Shown here one piece after another: positions 51,020 through 59,621 of a stretch of 64,000 nucleotides of DNA; positions within the stretch are counted from its first letter, which is position 1; each line of letters opens with the position of its first letter. The notes below the pieces were generated by a model. It was not told where the DNA came from. It worked only from the letters and a program-made list of their open reading frames with translations, and did no database searches. The position numbers and the translations under genes were made by a program. Origin of the DNA: NZ13-RE01 sp049718665 (GTDB taxonomy: Bacteria > Dictyoglomota > Dictyoglomia > Dictyoglomales > Dictyoglomaceae); the NCBI GenBank assembly GCA_049718665.1, contig JBNARO010000004.1:1-64000 (forward strand), in the 5' to 3' direction.

Positions 51020-51964
51020 GAATTCTTCCCATTTTTCAGAAGATAATATATTCCCATCCATTTCCCAGGCAATAATCCCTGCTCCCAAAGCGGGAGGAAT
51101 TTTTAATATTTCTACCTTTGCCTTATCCGCAAAAATATGAATTTTTGCAGATATATACTCCTTTAGCCAGGGAGCACCTTTATATAGACTTCCCGCAAGA
51201 ATTACAGGAGTTTCCTCTTTCATTAATTCTAATTTTTTCATTAATGCGTATACTCCTTTCACCGTCTCATCTACAATTCTTTCTCCAATTTTTTTTGCTA
51301 CAAGATCTCCCTCTTCTATAGCTTTAAATAGATATGGGGCAAGATTTAAAGCCTTATACCGTTCCTCATGATAATAATAAAGTTTCTTTGCTAACTCATC
51401 AAAATTATTTACAGAAAAGAATTCTAACACAATTTTTTCCAATATTGTTTTTTCTCCTCTCCCATCATAGGATCTAAAAGCATAATGAAGCATCTCTTGA
51501 GCTACAGAAGATGCTCCTCCCCAATCTCCAAAAATATATCCTTCTCCATAGAATCTAAAACTTTTTCCATCTTTTCTTCTTCCATATCCATTAGTTCCCG
51601 CACCCATTACTATAATTATTCCCCAATAATCCTTTGTCCCTGCTCTTAAGGCAATAGCAGTATCATTTTCTATACAGAAATCCTTTGCTATGCTTAGATT
51701 TTCTATCTCTTTTTTAAGCATCTCAAAGTCTTCTGGAAAATCTGCCCCTGCAAGTCCAAAACAAGCTTTTTCAAATTTTATATCTTTTAAATTTCTCTTA
51801 GCTCTTTCAATGGCTAAAAGCCAATTTTCCTTTGCACTATTGATACCTGCAATCTCATAATTTCCAGGTCCTGACCTTCCAAATCCTATGATTTTCCCCT
51901 CTTCATTAAGAATAACCGCCTCAGTTTTACTTCCACCAGCATCAATTCCTAAATAATATTTCAT
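50984..51964 (-). CDS. BadF/BadG-type ATPase, probable sugar kinase
   Basis: A 326-residue actin-fold ATPase of the BadF/BadG/BcrA/BcrD family, which includes N-acetylglucosamine kinase. Phosphate loops: GIDAGGSKTEAVILNEEGK, ENDTAIALRAGT, VMGAGTNGYGRR; GDWGGASSVAQEML and VILAGSLYKGAPWL follow. It lies 11 bases after the GH4 glycosidase gene. It could phosphorylate a sugar or disaccharide in the cell to feed GH4, since no PTS genes are seen. Confidence 0.82.
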   Translation of the reverse strand: MKYYLGIDAGGSKTEAVILNEEGKIIGFGRSGPGNYEIAGINSAKENWLLAIERAKRNLKDIKFEKACFGLAGADFPEDFEMLKKEIENLSIAKDFCIENDTAIALRAGTKDYWGIIIVMGAGTNGYGRRKDGKSFRFYGEGYIFGDWGGASSVAQEMLHYAFRSYDGRGEKTILEKIVLEFFSVNNFDELAKKLYYYHEERYKALNLAPYLFKAIEEGDLVAKKIGERIVDETVKGVYALMKKLELMKEETPVILAGSLYKGAPWLKEYISAKIHIFADKAKVEILKIPPALGAGIIAWEMDGNILSSEKWEEFLNFNYNTSETL

Positions 51965-51975
51965 TTTTTCACTCC

Positions 51976-53226
51976 TTATGAAAGTTTTGGAAAATATTCT
52001 TTATTTGCTTCTATGAGAGCTGATAAGACCTTTTCAGCTAAGGTTAATGAAGAAACTAAAGGATGCTGAGCCAGTGCCCAAAGAGCTTTTTTATAAGACC
52101 CCTCTATCGCTGACTCTATGGTTAATTCCTCATAGGTTTTTACCGCCTGAATAATTCCTCTTACTTCCAGGGGTAGATTTCCAATCACATATCTTTGAAT
52201 TCTTTCTCCTTCTATATACACAGGAATTTCTACTACGCTGTTTTGGGGAAGGTCAAAGATTGCTCCTTGATTTGTTATATTTACAATTTGGAATCCTTTT
52301 CTTAAACCAAGTAAATGAAATATTAGATTAACTGCAGATTTAGAATATAAAGCACCCCCTCTTTTTTCCAATTCCTTTGGCTTTTCGTCTAAATTGAGAT
52401 CTTGATAAAGTTTAAATAAATTTTCTTCTATCTTTACCACCTCCTCCGCTCTTTTTGGCTTATTTTTTAATTCTTCTACTTTTTCCTCTCTAAAATAAAA
52501 ATATCTTAAGTAGTAATTTGGGAACATGTTTAAATACTCTAATACCTTTCTTTCTTCTTCAGGAAGAAATTCCTTTATTTTATTAAAGGCTTCTTCTGTT
52601 CTATCTTTTCCATTGACGAATACTTTTCTCACAAAGGTCAAATGATTTAATCCAAAGTAATCTAAGAACACCTCTTCCAAAGAAACATTTAAAATTTTTG
52701 CAAAATGGTTTTGAAAATTTATAGCTACATTACATAGTCCTAAAACTTTGACTTTTGAATATTTTGAAATAGCTTCTGTTATAATTCCAGAAGGATTTGC
52801 AAAATTTATTAACCAAGCATTGGGAGAGAATTTTTCTATTTTTTTAGCAATATTTAAAGCTACAGGAATAGTTCTTAAGGCATTAGCAAATCCTCCAGGT
52901 CCTGTGGTTTCTTGTCCTAAAAGATTAAATTGTAAGGGAACAGTCTCATCAAGAAGTCTTGCTCTTTGTCCACCTACTCTTATTTGATTTATCACAAAAT
53001 CTGCGTTCTCTAAAGCTTCCTCTAAAAATAAAGTAGTTTTTAAAATTATATTTGCTTTTTTCTTATTTATTATCCTTTTAGAAAAATCTGCTATAATTTT
53101 CAATCTTTCCTCATTTATGTCCATCAAATAAACTTCTAAAGGAAAAACTTCCATGGAAAGCTCTATAAAGCCTTCCATCAATTCAGGAGTATAGCTACTT
53201 CCTCCTCCAATAACTGATATTTTCAT
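51976..53226 (-). CDS. GH4 family 6-phospho-beta-glucosidase-like enzyme
   Basis: NAD+- and metal-dependent glycosidase. 416 residues: ISVIGGGSSYTPELMEGFIE (NAD loop), MDINEERL, IRVGGQRARLLDE, NFANPSGIITEAI, GLCNVAINF (metal Cys) and YFGLNHLTF (metal His). GH4 enzymes usually split 6-phosphorylated disaccharides. GAGGG precedes the ATG. It is the first gene of a two-gene operon with the BadF-like kinase. Confidence 0.88.
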   Translation of the reverse strand: MKISVIGGGSSYTPELMEGFIELSMEVFPLEVYLMDINEERLKIIADFSKRIINKKKANIILKTTLFLEEALENADFVINQIRVGGQRARLLDETVPLQFNLLGQETTGPGGFANALRTIPVALNIAKKIEKFSPNAWLINFANPSGIITEAISKYSKVKVLGLCNVAINFQNHFAKILNVSLEEVFLDYFGLNHLTFVRKVFVNGKDRTEEAFNKIKEFLPEEERKVLEYLNMFPNYYLRYFYFREEKVEELKNKPKRAEEVVKIEENLFKLYQDLNLDEKPKELEKRGGALYSKSAVNLIFHLLGLRKGFQIVNITNQGAIFDLPQNSVVEIPVYIEGERIQRYVIGNLPLEVRGIIQAVKTYEELTIESAIEGSYKKALWALAQHPLVSSLTLAEKVLSALIEANKEYFPKLS

Positions 53227-53319
53227 CTTTTCCCTCCTACTAAATTTTCATAATGATTATATCAATTATCAAATAAATTGTAAAGAAAATTAATTAATGA
53301 GATTTAACTATCTTTATAA

Positions 53320-53349
53320 TTGACATTGTTAATTATGAATGGATAAAAT
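53320..53349 (+). promoter_or_regulatory. Promoter of the EamA gene
   Basis: TTGACA (53320-53325), 18 bases, TAAAAT (53344-53349), about 30 bases before the start. Confidence 0.5.
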
Positions 53350-53381
53350 TCAAGTGTTTAATTTGGAAAGAAGGAGGAAGA

Positions 53382-54230
53382 ATGGAGGAGAAGAAAAAAG
53401 CATATTTTTTGCTTCTTATTGGGACTATAGCTATGTCTACAGCTTCTTTATTCATAAGGTTAACAGAAGCTCCTCCTTTGATTATTGCTACTTATAGGTT
53501 AATCATATCTTCTTTAATCCTTCTTTTAATATATAGAGATAGAATAAAAATAGAGAAAAGTATTTTCCTCTTCCTTATTCTTTCTGGGCTTTCCCTTGGA
53601 GTCCATTTCTATACTTGGATTTCTTCGGTTTTTCTAACCTCTATAGCTAATGCTGTAGTTTTAGTAAATACCAATCCTCTCTTTGTTGTTTTATTTTCCA
53701 TTCTATTTGATAAAAAGAGACTACCTTTTTATTATTTTCTCTCCTTAGCTTTTGTTCTTTTTGGGATGATCTTGATAGCAAATAACAGTTTAAATACTTC
53801 TTTGGGAAAAGGAGAACTTCTTGCCCTTATTGCTGGATTTTGCATGGCTATATATCTATATATAGGGCAAAAATTGTCTGAAAAGATCTCACTTATAAGT
53901 TATATTTTTGGAGTCTATGGAACTTCTGCTATATTTCTTTTCATTGTTACTCTTTTTTCTCCTTATCCTTTATTCTCTTATCCTTTAAAGAGCTATTTTT
54001 GCTTTTTGCTCCTTGCTCTTATTCCTCAACTTTTAGGACATTCTTCAGTAAATTATGCTTTAAGGATTCTTCCCGCAAGCTCTGTAGCATTAGTAATATT
54101 GGGGGAGAATGTTTTTGCAACTTTCTGGGCATATATCTTCTTAAATGAAACCATCTCTTTTTATCAAGGTTTAGGAATGTTAATGATAACTCTTGCTATT
54201 ATGTATAATGCTATGAAAGAAAGATCTTAA
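53382..54230 (+). CDS. EamA/DMT-family permease
   Basis: Ten-helix exporter of the drug/metabolite transporter superfamily, 282 residues, with two EamA repeats (first with TAEAPPLIIATYRLIISSLI-type sequence, second from GKGELLALIAGFCMAIYLY, ending LNETISFYQGLGMLMI). AAGGAGGAAGA precedes the ATG. Substrate unknown. It converges with the ROK regulator gene, 15 bases apart. Confidence 0.85.
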   Translation: MEEKKKAYFLLLIGTIAMSTASLFIRLTEAPPLIIATYRLIISSLILLLIYRDRIKIEKSIFLFLILSGLSLGVHFYTWISSVFLTSIANAVVLVNTNPLFVVLFSILFDKKRLPFYYFLSLAFVLFGMILIANNSLNTSLGKGELLALIAGFCMAIYLYIGQKLSEKISLISYIFGVYGTSAIFLFIVTLFSPYPLFSYPLKSYFCFLLLALIPQLLGHSSVNYALRILPASSVALVILGENVFATFWAYIFLNETISFYQGLGMLMITLAIMYNAMKERS

Positions 54231-54245
54231 ACCTTTGGAAAATAT

Positions 54246-55355
54246 TTACCTGTTGAAATGATTGATAAATCCTAAAACTCCCGCACCTAATATAAGGGCA
54301 TTTTCTCCAAGGTTTGAATAATAAAGGGTAATTTTGGACCTCAATTGAGGAAATATATTGGGGAGTATGTATTCCTTAAGTTTTTCAGTTATATATCTTA
54401 AACCTTCTTTTGGGATGTTCCCTGATACACAGAGGGCTTGAGGTGGAAAAATTTGAATAACATTTGCCAAAGAAATTCCTAAATATTTTAAGGCTTTTTC
54501 TAAACTTTCTATTTTTTTTCCCTTTATAGCAAGATTTAAAATCTCGATTATATCTGAAGATTTATTATAATTTTCAATAATAACAGGAATAGATGCAACA
54601 GTTTCTAAACACCCCTTCTTCTCACACCAACATTCTTTTCCATCTATATCTACAATGGTATGACCTATTTCTCCAATAATTCCATCATATCCATCTAATA
54701 CTCTATCATTCAAATAAACCCCTAATCCAATTCCTTTACTTAGTAGAAGATAATAAAAGTTTCTATAATTTCTTCCTTCTCCATACCAATTTTCTGCTAA
54801 TATCCCAGCATTTGTGTCTTTTTGCATATAAAAAGGCAAAGAAAAGTTTTTGTTTATAATTTCTTTTAAATTCACATCTTTCCAGTTTAAACTTGTAGAT
54901 AATATTACTCTGCCAGAGCTAAGTTCAAGAAGTCCTGGGACTGAGGCTGAAATGGCAACAATTTTGTCTTTAAAAGATTCATATAACTTCTCTATTAAAT
55001 CCAGAAGATCCTCTATATTTTTCATTTTTACAGAACTACTTTTTAATATTTCTCCTTGAGGATTTACAATGGCTCCTTTTATGTAGATTCCAGAAAGGTC
55101 TAATGCTAAAACTAAAAGTTTAGGATTTATAGAAAGTTTTGTTGGTCTTCTTCCACGGGATGTATTAACTCTTCCTAATTCTACAATAAAGTTCTTAGAA
55201 AGAAGTTCTTCAGTGATCTCTGTAATAGCAGTTTTTGTTAGCTTTGTAATTCGAGAAAGCTCTGCACGAGATTTTGGTCCCTGTTTCATGAGAACTTCAA
55301 GGACCAAATTTTTATTATAGTTTCCCACGTGTTCTGGAGTTCTTCTTTCTCTCAT
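54246..55355 (-). CDS. ROK-family transcriptional regulator (NagC/XylR-like)
   Basis: 369 residues from the ATG at 55355 (AAAGGAGAAAAT ahead), not from 55397. The N-terminal winged helix (NKNLVLEVLMKQGPKSRAELSRITKLTKTAITEI) is followed by a ROK sugar-binding domain with LALDLSGIYIKGAIV, GYDGIIGEIGHTIVD and the zinc motif CWCEKKGCLE. Divergent from the Dpp-type transporter operon whose promoter overlaps its upstream region, so it probably controls that operon in response to a sugar. Confidence 0.88.
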   Translation of the reverse strand: MRERRTPEHVGNYNKNLVLEVLMKQGPKSRAELSRITKLTKTAITEITEELLSKNFIVELGRVNTSRGRRPTKLSINPKLLVLALDLSGIYIKGAIVNPQGEILKSSSVKMKNIEDLLDLIEKLYESFKDKIVAISASVPGLLELSSGRVILSTSLNWKDVNLKEIINKNFSLPFYMQKDTNAGILAENWYGEGRNYRNFYYLLLSKGIGLGVYLNDRVLDGYDGIIGEIGHTIVDIDGKECWCEKKGCLETVASIPVIIENYNKSSDIIEILNLAIKGKKIESLEKALKYLGISLANVIQIFPPQALCVSGNIPKEGLRYITEKLKEYILPNIFPQLRSKITLYYSNLGENALILGAGVLGFINHFNR

Positions 55356-55378
55356 ATTTTCTCCTTTTGTAAACCTAC

Positions 55379-55407
55379 TTGACAAATTTTTTCCCATATT
55401 ATATATT
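55379..55407 (+). promoter_or_regulatory. Promoter of the oligopeptide/oligosaccharide ABC operon
   Basis: TTGACA (55379-55384), 17 bases, TATATT (55402-55407), in the divergent region with the ROK regulator. Confidence 0.6.
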
Positions 55408-55455
55408 ATCCCTAGAAAATTTTAAAGTTATATTGAAGAATTTTGGAGGCAAAAG

Positions 55456-56499
55456 GTGGGAAAACTTAAAAGAGAATTGAGAAAAATAGCGGGAAGTGTA
55501 ATATTAAAAAGGTTTTTAAAATCCATCTTTACAATTCTTGTAGTAGTAACTTTGACTTTCTTTATAATAAGACTCATGCCATCAAATCCAATTCAAATCT
55601 ATATAAACCAATTAATTTCTCAATATGGAATGACCTATGAAGAAGCAAAAACCTTAGCAGCATCTTTATTTTCTATTGATCTTAATAGACCTATTATTCT
55701 TCAGTATTTAGATTTCCTGAAAAATCTTTTAAAAGGGGATCTTGGAGTATCTTTCTTATCCCGTGGAACTAAGGTTACTTCAATCATTAAAGAATTTTTA
55801 CCTTGGACTCTTTTTAGTGTGGGAGTTTCATTATTAATTAGTTTTACCTTGGGGATTATTCTGGGAATGTTAATTGCATATAAAAGAGGAGGAGTAATAG
55901 ATTTTATTATTACAAGTCTTGCTTCTATACTGAGTTCTATCCCTAACTATCTTATTGGAATTATGATTTTGGTTTTTCTTGGGGTTCAATGGAGAATTGT
56001 TCCTATTGAGGCTATGAGAGGATCTTTATCTCCTGGAGTAAAGCCTGGCTTTACATTAACCTTTATAAAAGATGTTTTCTTTCATGCTTCTATGCCCATC
56101 TTAACCTATGTTATAAGTACCATTGGTAGTTGGATTCTTACTATGAAAAGTAGCACCCTTTCTACCTTAGGAGAAGATTATGTAATGGTAGCAAAGGCAA
56201 GAGGACTGAAGGAAAGTAGGATCACCTTTTCTTATGTAGGAAGAAATGCAATCTTACCTTTATTTACCAGCCTAACTATATCCTTGGGATTTATTGTAGG
56301 AGGCTCTGTCCTTATTGAAAGTATATTTGTATATAAAGGGATTGGATGGGTCCTTTGGAGTAGCATCCATTCAAGAGATTATCCAGTAATGCAAGGAGTA
56401 TTTTTGATAATAACCATATCAGTTATTATGGCAAATTTCTTAGCGGATTTGCTTTATAGTAGGCTTGATCCAAGGATTAGAACTTCTGGAGGTGAATAA
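55456..56499 (+). CDS. ABC permease, DppB/OppB family
   Basis: 347-residue permease with GTG start after GGAGGCAAAAG. Six hydrophobic helices; family features FFIIRLMPSNPIQIYI, LNRPIILQYLDFLKNLLKGDLGVSF, and the EAA loop GEDYVMVAKARGLKESRITFSYVGRNAILPL. First gene of a complete importer (two permeases, two ATPases, binding protein). In related thermophiles many Dpp-type systems carry oligosaccharides, and the ROK regulators on both sides support sugar here. Confidence 0.88.
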   Translation: MGKLKRELRKIAGSVILKRFLKSIFTILVVVTLTFFIIRLMPSNPIQIYINQLISQYGMTYEEAKTLAASLFSIDLNRPIILQYLDFLKNLLKGDLGVSFLSRGTKVTSIIKEFLPWTLFSVGVSLLISFTLGIILGMLIAYKRGGVIDFIITSLASILSSIPNYLIGIMILVFLGVQWRIVPIEAMRGSLSPGVKPGFTLTFIKDVFFHASMPILTYVISTIGSWILTMKSSTLSTLGEDYVMVAKARGLKESRITFSYVGRNAILPLFTSLTISLGFIVGGSVLIESIFVYKGIGWVLWSSIHSRDYPVMQGVFLIITISVIMANFLADLLYSRLDPRIRTSGGE

Positions 56500-57386
56500 T
56501 GGATAAGAAGTTAAGAAAATTTAATCTAATCTTGGGTTCTTTGAAAGATACTTTTAGATTATTAAAGAGAAATAAAGTAGGCTTTATAGGATTTTTAATT
56601 CTTGTTTTTATTATATTAATGTCCTTCATTGGGCCTTATATAGTTCCCTTTGATACTACATCAAGATTAGATAAGATATATGTAAAACCTTCCTGGGAAC
56701 ATCCTCTTGGGACTGATAGTCAAGGAAGAGACATTTTAAGCCAAATTGTTCATGGGGGAAGAGATGTCCTTATTGTTGCCTTTCTGACAGGACTTCTTTC
56801 TACCTTGATTGCAGTAACTCTTGGTTCTCTAAGTGCCTTTATTGGTGGGAGATTTGATTATTTAATTACCAGTTTGGCAGATATTGTTTTAACTATTCCC
56901 CATTTTCCTCTTCTTTCTGTTTTAGCTGCTTTTATTAGATTAAAAAGTTCCTTTATGATAGCCTTTATTCTTGCTCTTCTCTCCTGGCCAGGACTTTTGA
57001 GAGCGGTAAGGGCACAAGTTTTATCCATAAAAGAGAGAGATTTTATAGAAGCTGCAAGAGCCTTAGATTTAGGAACATCCTATATTGTCTTCTCAGAGAT
57101 CCTTCCCAATATGATGAATTATATTGTTATAAGTTTTATTCTTTCTATGACTTCTGCAGTGTATGCTCAAGTGGGATTGATACTTTTAGGATTAGTTCCA
57201 TTGGCAAGCCATAATTGGGGAGTTATGATAAACTTTGCTTGGACCAGAGGAGCCATATTTTACAAACATAGTATTTTTTATATCCTTTCTCCTATAATTG
57301 CTATTTCTCTTTTTCAATGGTCCTTAATATCCTTTACCCGTTCCTTAGAAGAAATATTTAATCCAAGATTAGGTCAGGGAGTGTAA
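56499..57386 (+). CDS. ABC permease, DppC/OppC family
   Basis: 295 residues, start overlapping the previous stop. Motifs: RNKVGFIGFLILVFIILMSFIGPYIVPFD, HPLGTDSQGRDILSQIVHGGRDVLIVA and the EAA loop ERDFIEAARALDLGTSYIVFSEILPN. About six helices. Partner of the DppB-like permease. Confidence 0.88.
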   Translation: MDKKLRKFNLILGSLKDTFRLLKRNKVGFIGFLILVFIILMSFIGPYIVPFDTTSRLDKIYVKPSWEHPLGTDSQGRDILSQIVHGGRDVLIVAFLTGLLSTLIAVTLGSLSAFIGGRFDYLITSLADIVLTIPHFPLLSVLAAFIRLKSSFMIAFILALLSWPGLLRAVRAQVLSIKERDFIEAARALDLGTSYIVFSEILPNMMNYIVISFILSMTSAVYAQVGLILLGLVPLASHNWGVMINFAWTRGAIFYKHSIFYILSPIIAISLFQWSLISFTRSLEEIFNPRLGQGV

Positions 57387-57388
57387 AT

Positions 57389-58387
57389 ATGGAAAGTATT
57401 TTGAAAATAGAAGATCTTTATATTGACTACAGGGCAAGAAGAGGATTAGTTAAGGCTGTAAGAGGAGTTAGTTTAGAAGTATATAAAGGAGAGACTCTTG
57501 GTATTATTGGAGAAAGTGGCTCAGGGAAAACTACTCTTGGACTTTCTATAATCAAGCTTCTGCCATCCTCTGCACGGATATCTCAGGGGAAAATATGGTA
57601 TCAAGCTAATGGTAAAAAGTATGAGGTGATTAGTTTAGACGGTGGTAAATTAAGAAAATTTAGGTGGAAAGAAATTGCTATGGTTTTTCAGTCTGCTTTA
57701 AATGCCTTTAATCCTGTAATTAAAATTTGGGACCATATTTTGGATACTGTAGAGTCTCATGATGTTAAAATAACCAAAGAGGAGTTAAGAACGAAAGTAT
57801 TAGAACTTTTAAGATTAGTGCAATTAGACCCAGAAAGGGTGTTGAAATCTTACCCTCATGAACTTTCAGGAGGAATGAGACAAAGAGTATTAATTGCTCT
57901 TGCCTTGCTTTTAGATCCCCAGATTGTTATTCTTGATGAACCTACCACTGCACTGGATATCTTAAGTCAAAGGAGTATATTAGAGCTTTTGAAAAAAATT
58001 AAGAAGGAATTGGATCTTACCATAATATTAATATCCCATGATCTTTCCTTAGCTGCAGAACTTGCAGACAGAGTTGCGGTTATGTATGCGGGAAGCTTAG
58101 TAGAAGTAGGTTCTGTTTATGATATCTTTTATAGACCCCTTCACCCATATACTTTAGGACTTATAAAGGCAGTTCCTACAGTTTCTACTTCTTTTAGAGA
58201 ATTAACATCTATCCCAGGTTCACCTCCAGATTTAATAGACTTACCACCAGGATGTAAATTTCATCCAAGATGTGAGTATAAAAAAGAAGAATGTTTAAGA
58301 GAGGAGCCTAAGTTAGTTGAGGCCTCTCCTAATCATTATGTAGCATGCTATAGATGGGAGAAGATAAAAGATGGAAAAAATAATTGA
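57389..58387 (+). CDS. ABC ATPase, DppD/OppD family
   Basis: 332 residues. Walker A GESGSGKTTLGL, signature LSGGMRQRVLIALAL, Walker B QIVILDEPTTALD, switch ISHDLSL. The C-terminus has the oligopeptide-transporter tail with a cysteine set (PPGCKFHPRCEYKKEECLREEPKL and VACYRW) that binds a [4Fe-4S] cluster in some homologues. Overlaps the next ATPase gene by 17 bases. Confidence 0.9.
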   Translation: MESILKIEDLYIDYRARRGLVKAVRGVSLEVYKGETLGIIGESGSGKTTLGLSIIKLLPSSARISQGKIWYQANGKKYEVISLDGGKLRKFRWKEIAMVFQSALNAFNPVIKIWDHILDTVESHDVKITKEELRTKVLELLRLVQLDPERVLKSYPHELSGGMRQRVLIALALLLDPQIVILDEPTTALDILSQRSILELLKKIKKELDLTIILISHDLSLAAELADRVAVMYAGSLVEVGSVYDIFYRPLHPYTLGLIKAVPTVSTSFRELTSIPGSPPDLIDLPPGCKFHPRCEYKKEECLREEPKLVEASPNHYVACYRWEKIKDGKNN

Positions 58388-59369
58388 ATTGAAAAATGTT
58401 AATAAATTTTTTACTGTTGGTGGAGGATTTTTTAACCCAAAGAAAACTTTAAGGGTTTTGGAAAATTTGAATTTATCAATTAGAAAAGGAGAGATTCTTT
58501 GTCTTGTAGGAGAATCTGGATGTGGAAAGACTACTACAGGAAAGCTTATTGCGGGACTTATAAAACCTACATCAGGAGAAATATTATTTTATGGAAAAGA
58601 CATATGGAAAATGGATAAAACCGAATTTAAGAATTATAGAAGATCTGTCCAGATTGTTCATCAGGATCCATATTCTTCTCTAAATCCTGTAAAGACTATT
58701 TATGATATTCTTAGCGCTCCTTTGTTAAAACATCATATAGTAAGTAGCAATGGAATATGTGAAGAAAAAATTTCTGAACTTTTAAAGATTGTAGATTTAA
58801 CTCCTGCCGAAGATTTTATCTATAAATATCCTCATCAGCTTTCTGGGGGTCAAAGACAAAGGGTTGTCATTGCAAGAGCTTTAACTTTAAATCCAGAATT
58901 TATTGTAGCAGATGAAGCGGTATCAATGCTTGATGTGTCAATAAGATTGAGCATTATAAAATTACTTCTTTCTTTGAAAGAGAATTTTAACATGACCTTT
59001 TTATTTATAACCCATGATCTTGCTATGGCAAAATATTTTGGGTGGAATGGGAAAATTGCAGTGATGTATCTTGGAAGAATTGTAGAGATGGGACCTACCC
59101 CAAGAGTTTTAGAGAATCCATTGCACCCTTATACCAAAGCTCTTCTCTTGGCAGTACCAGAGGCGGATCCAGAGGTTACAAGGAATAAGAAAGTTATGGA
59201 GCTAAGAAGTCTTGACCTTCCGAGTCTTCTAAATCTTCCTCCTGGATGTAGATTTAGTAATCGTTGTCCATATATGGAACCTGGAAAATGTGATAAGGTA
59301 GAGCCAAATCTTTATGAGGTAGAAAAAGAGCATTATGTGGCTTGTGAATTATACGGAAGGGAAGTATGA
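58371..59369 (+). CDS. ABC ATPase, DppF/OppF family
   Basis: 332 residues. Walker A GESGCGKTTTGK, signature LSGGQRQRVVIARAL, Walker B EFIVADEAVSMLD (Glu kept but the usual Pro after it is Ala), switch ITHDLAM, and the tail PPGCRFSNRCPYMEPGKCD with VACELY. Forms a heterodimer with the DppD-like ATPase. Its stop overlaps the start of a small membrane protein gene. Confidence 0.9.
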   Translation: MEKIIELKNVNKFFTVGGGFFNPKKTLRVLENLNLSIRKGEILCLVGESGCGKTTTGKLIAGLIKPTSGEILFYGKDIWKMDKTEFKNYRRSVQIVHQDPYSSLNPVKTIYDILSAPLLKHHIVSSNGICEEKISELLKIVDLTPAEDFIYKYPHQLSGGQRQRVVIARALTLNPEFIVADEAVSMLDVSIRLSIIKLLLSLKENFNMTFLFITHDLAMAKYFGWNGKIAVMYLGRIVEMGPTPRVLENPLHPYTKALLLAVPEADPEVTRNKKVMELRSLDLPSLLNLPPGCRFSNRCPYMEPGKCDKVEPNLYEVEKEHYVACELYGREV

Positions 59370-59545
59370 ATTCTGAAGTTTCAAGATCTATTTTTAAAAT
59401 TGGATTTTTCATATCTTTCCTTTCAGGGATAATGATTCCTTTCTTGGAAGTTGGGACTGCGACTTTTGTTGTTGATATTTTAGCTTTTATTTCTGGAGCC
59501 TTAATTATGATCCTCTCCCTCTTTATAAGGAAATATTTCAGATAA
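59366..59545 (+). CDS. Small membrane protein in the transporter operon
   Basis: A 59-residue reading frame that starts at ATG 59366, overlapping the upstream TGA (ATGA), with GGAAGGGAAG as ribosome site. It encodes two hydrophobic helices (IGFFISFLSGIMIPFLEV and FVVDILAFISGALIMILSLF) joined by a short loop, with a basic tail RKYFR. Coding quality is good: no rare disruption, hydrophobic residues in two helical blocks. I know no family. It could be an accessory subunit of the importer. Confidence 0.6.
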   Translation: MNSEVSRSIFKIGFFISFLSGIMIPFLEVGTATFVVDILAFISGALIMILSLFIRKYFR

Positions 59546-59621
59546 AAGGGAGGTGAGAGTAGTAAAAAATGTTAACATTCTTCTTTCAGATTCCCAAAAA
59601 TTTAATTAAGGGGGTCAAAAA

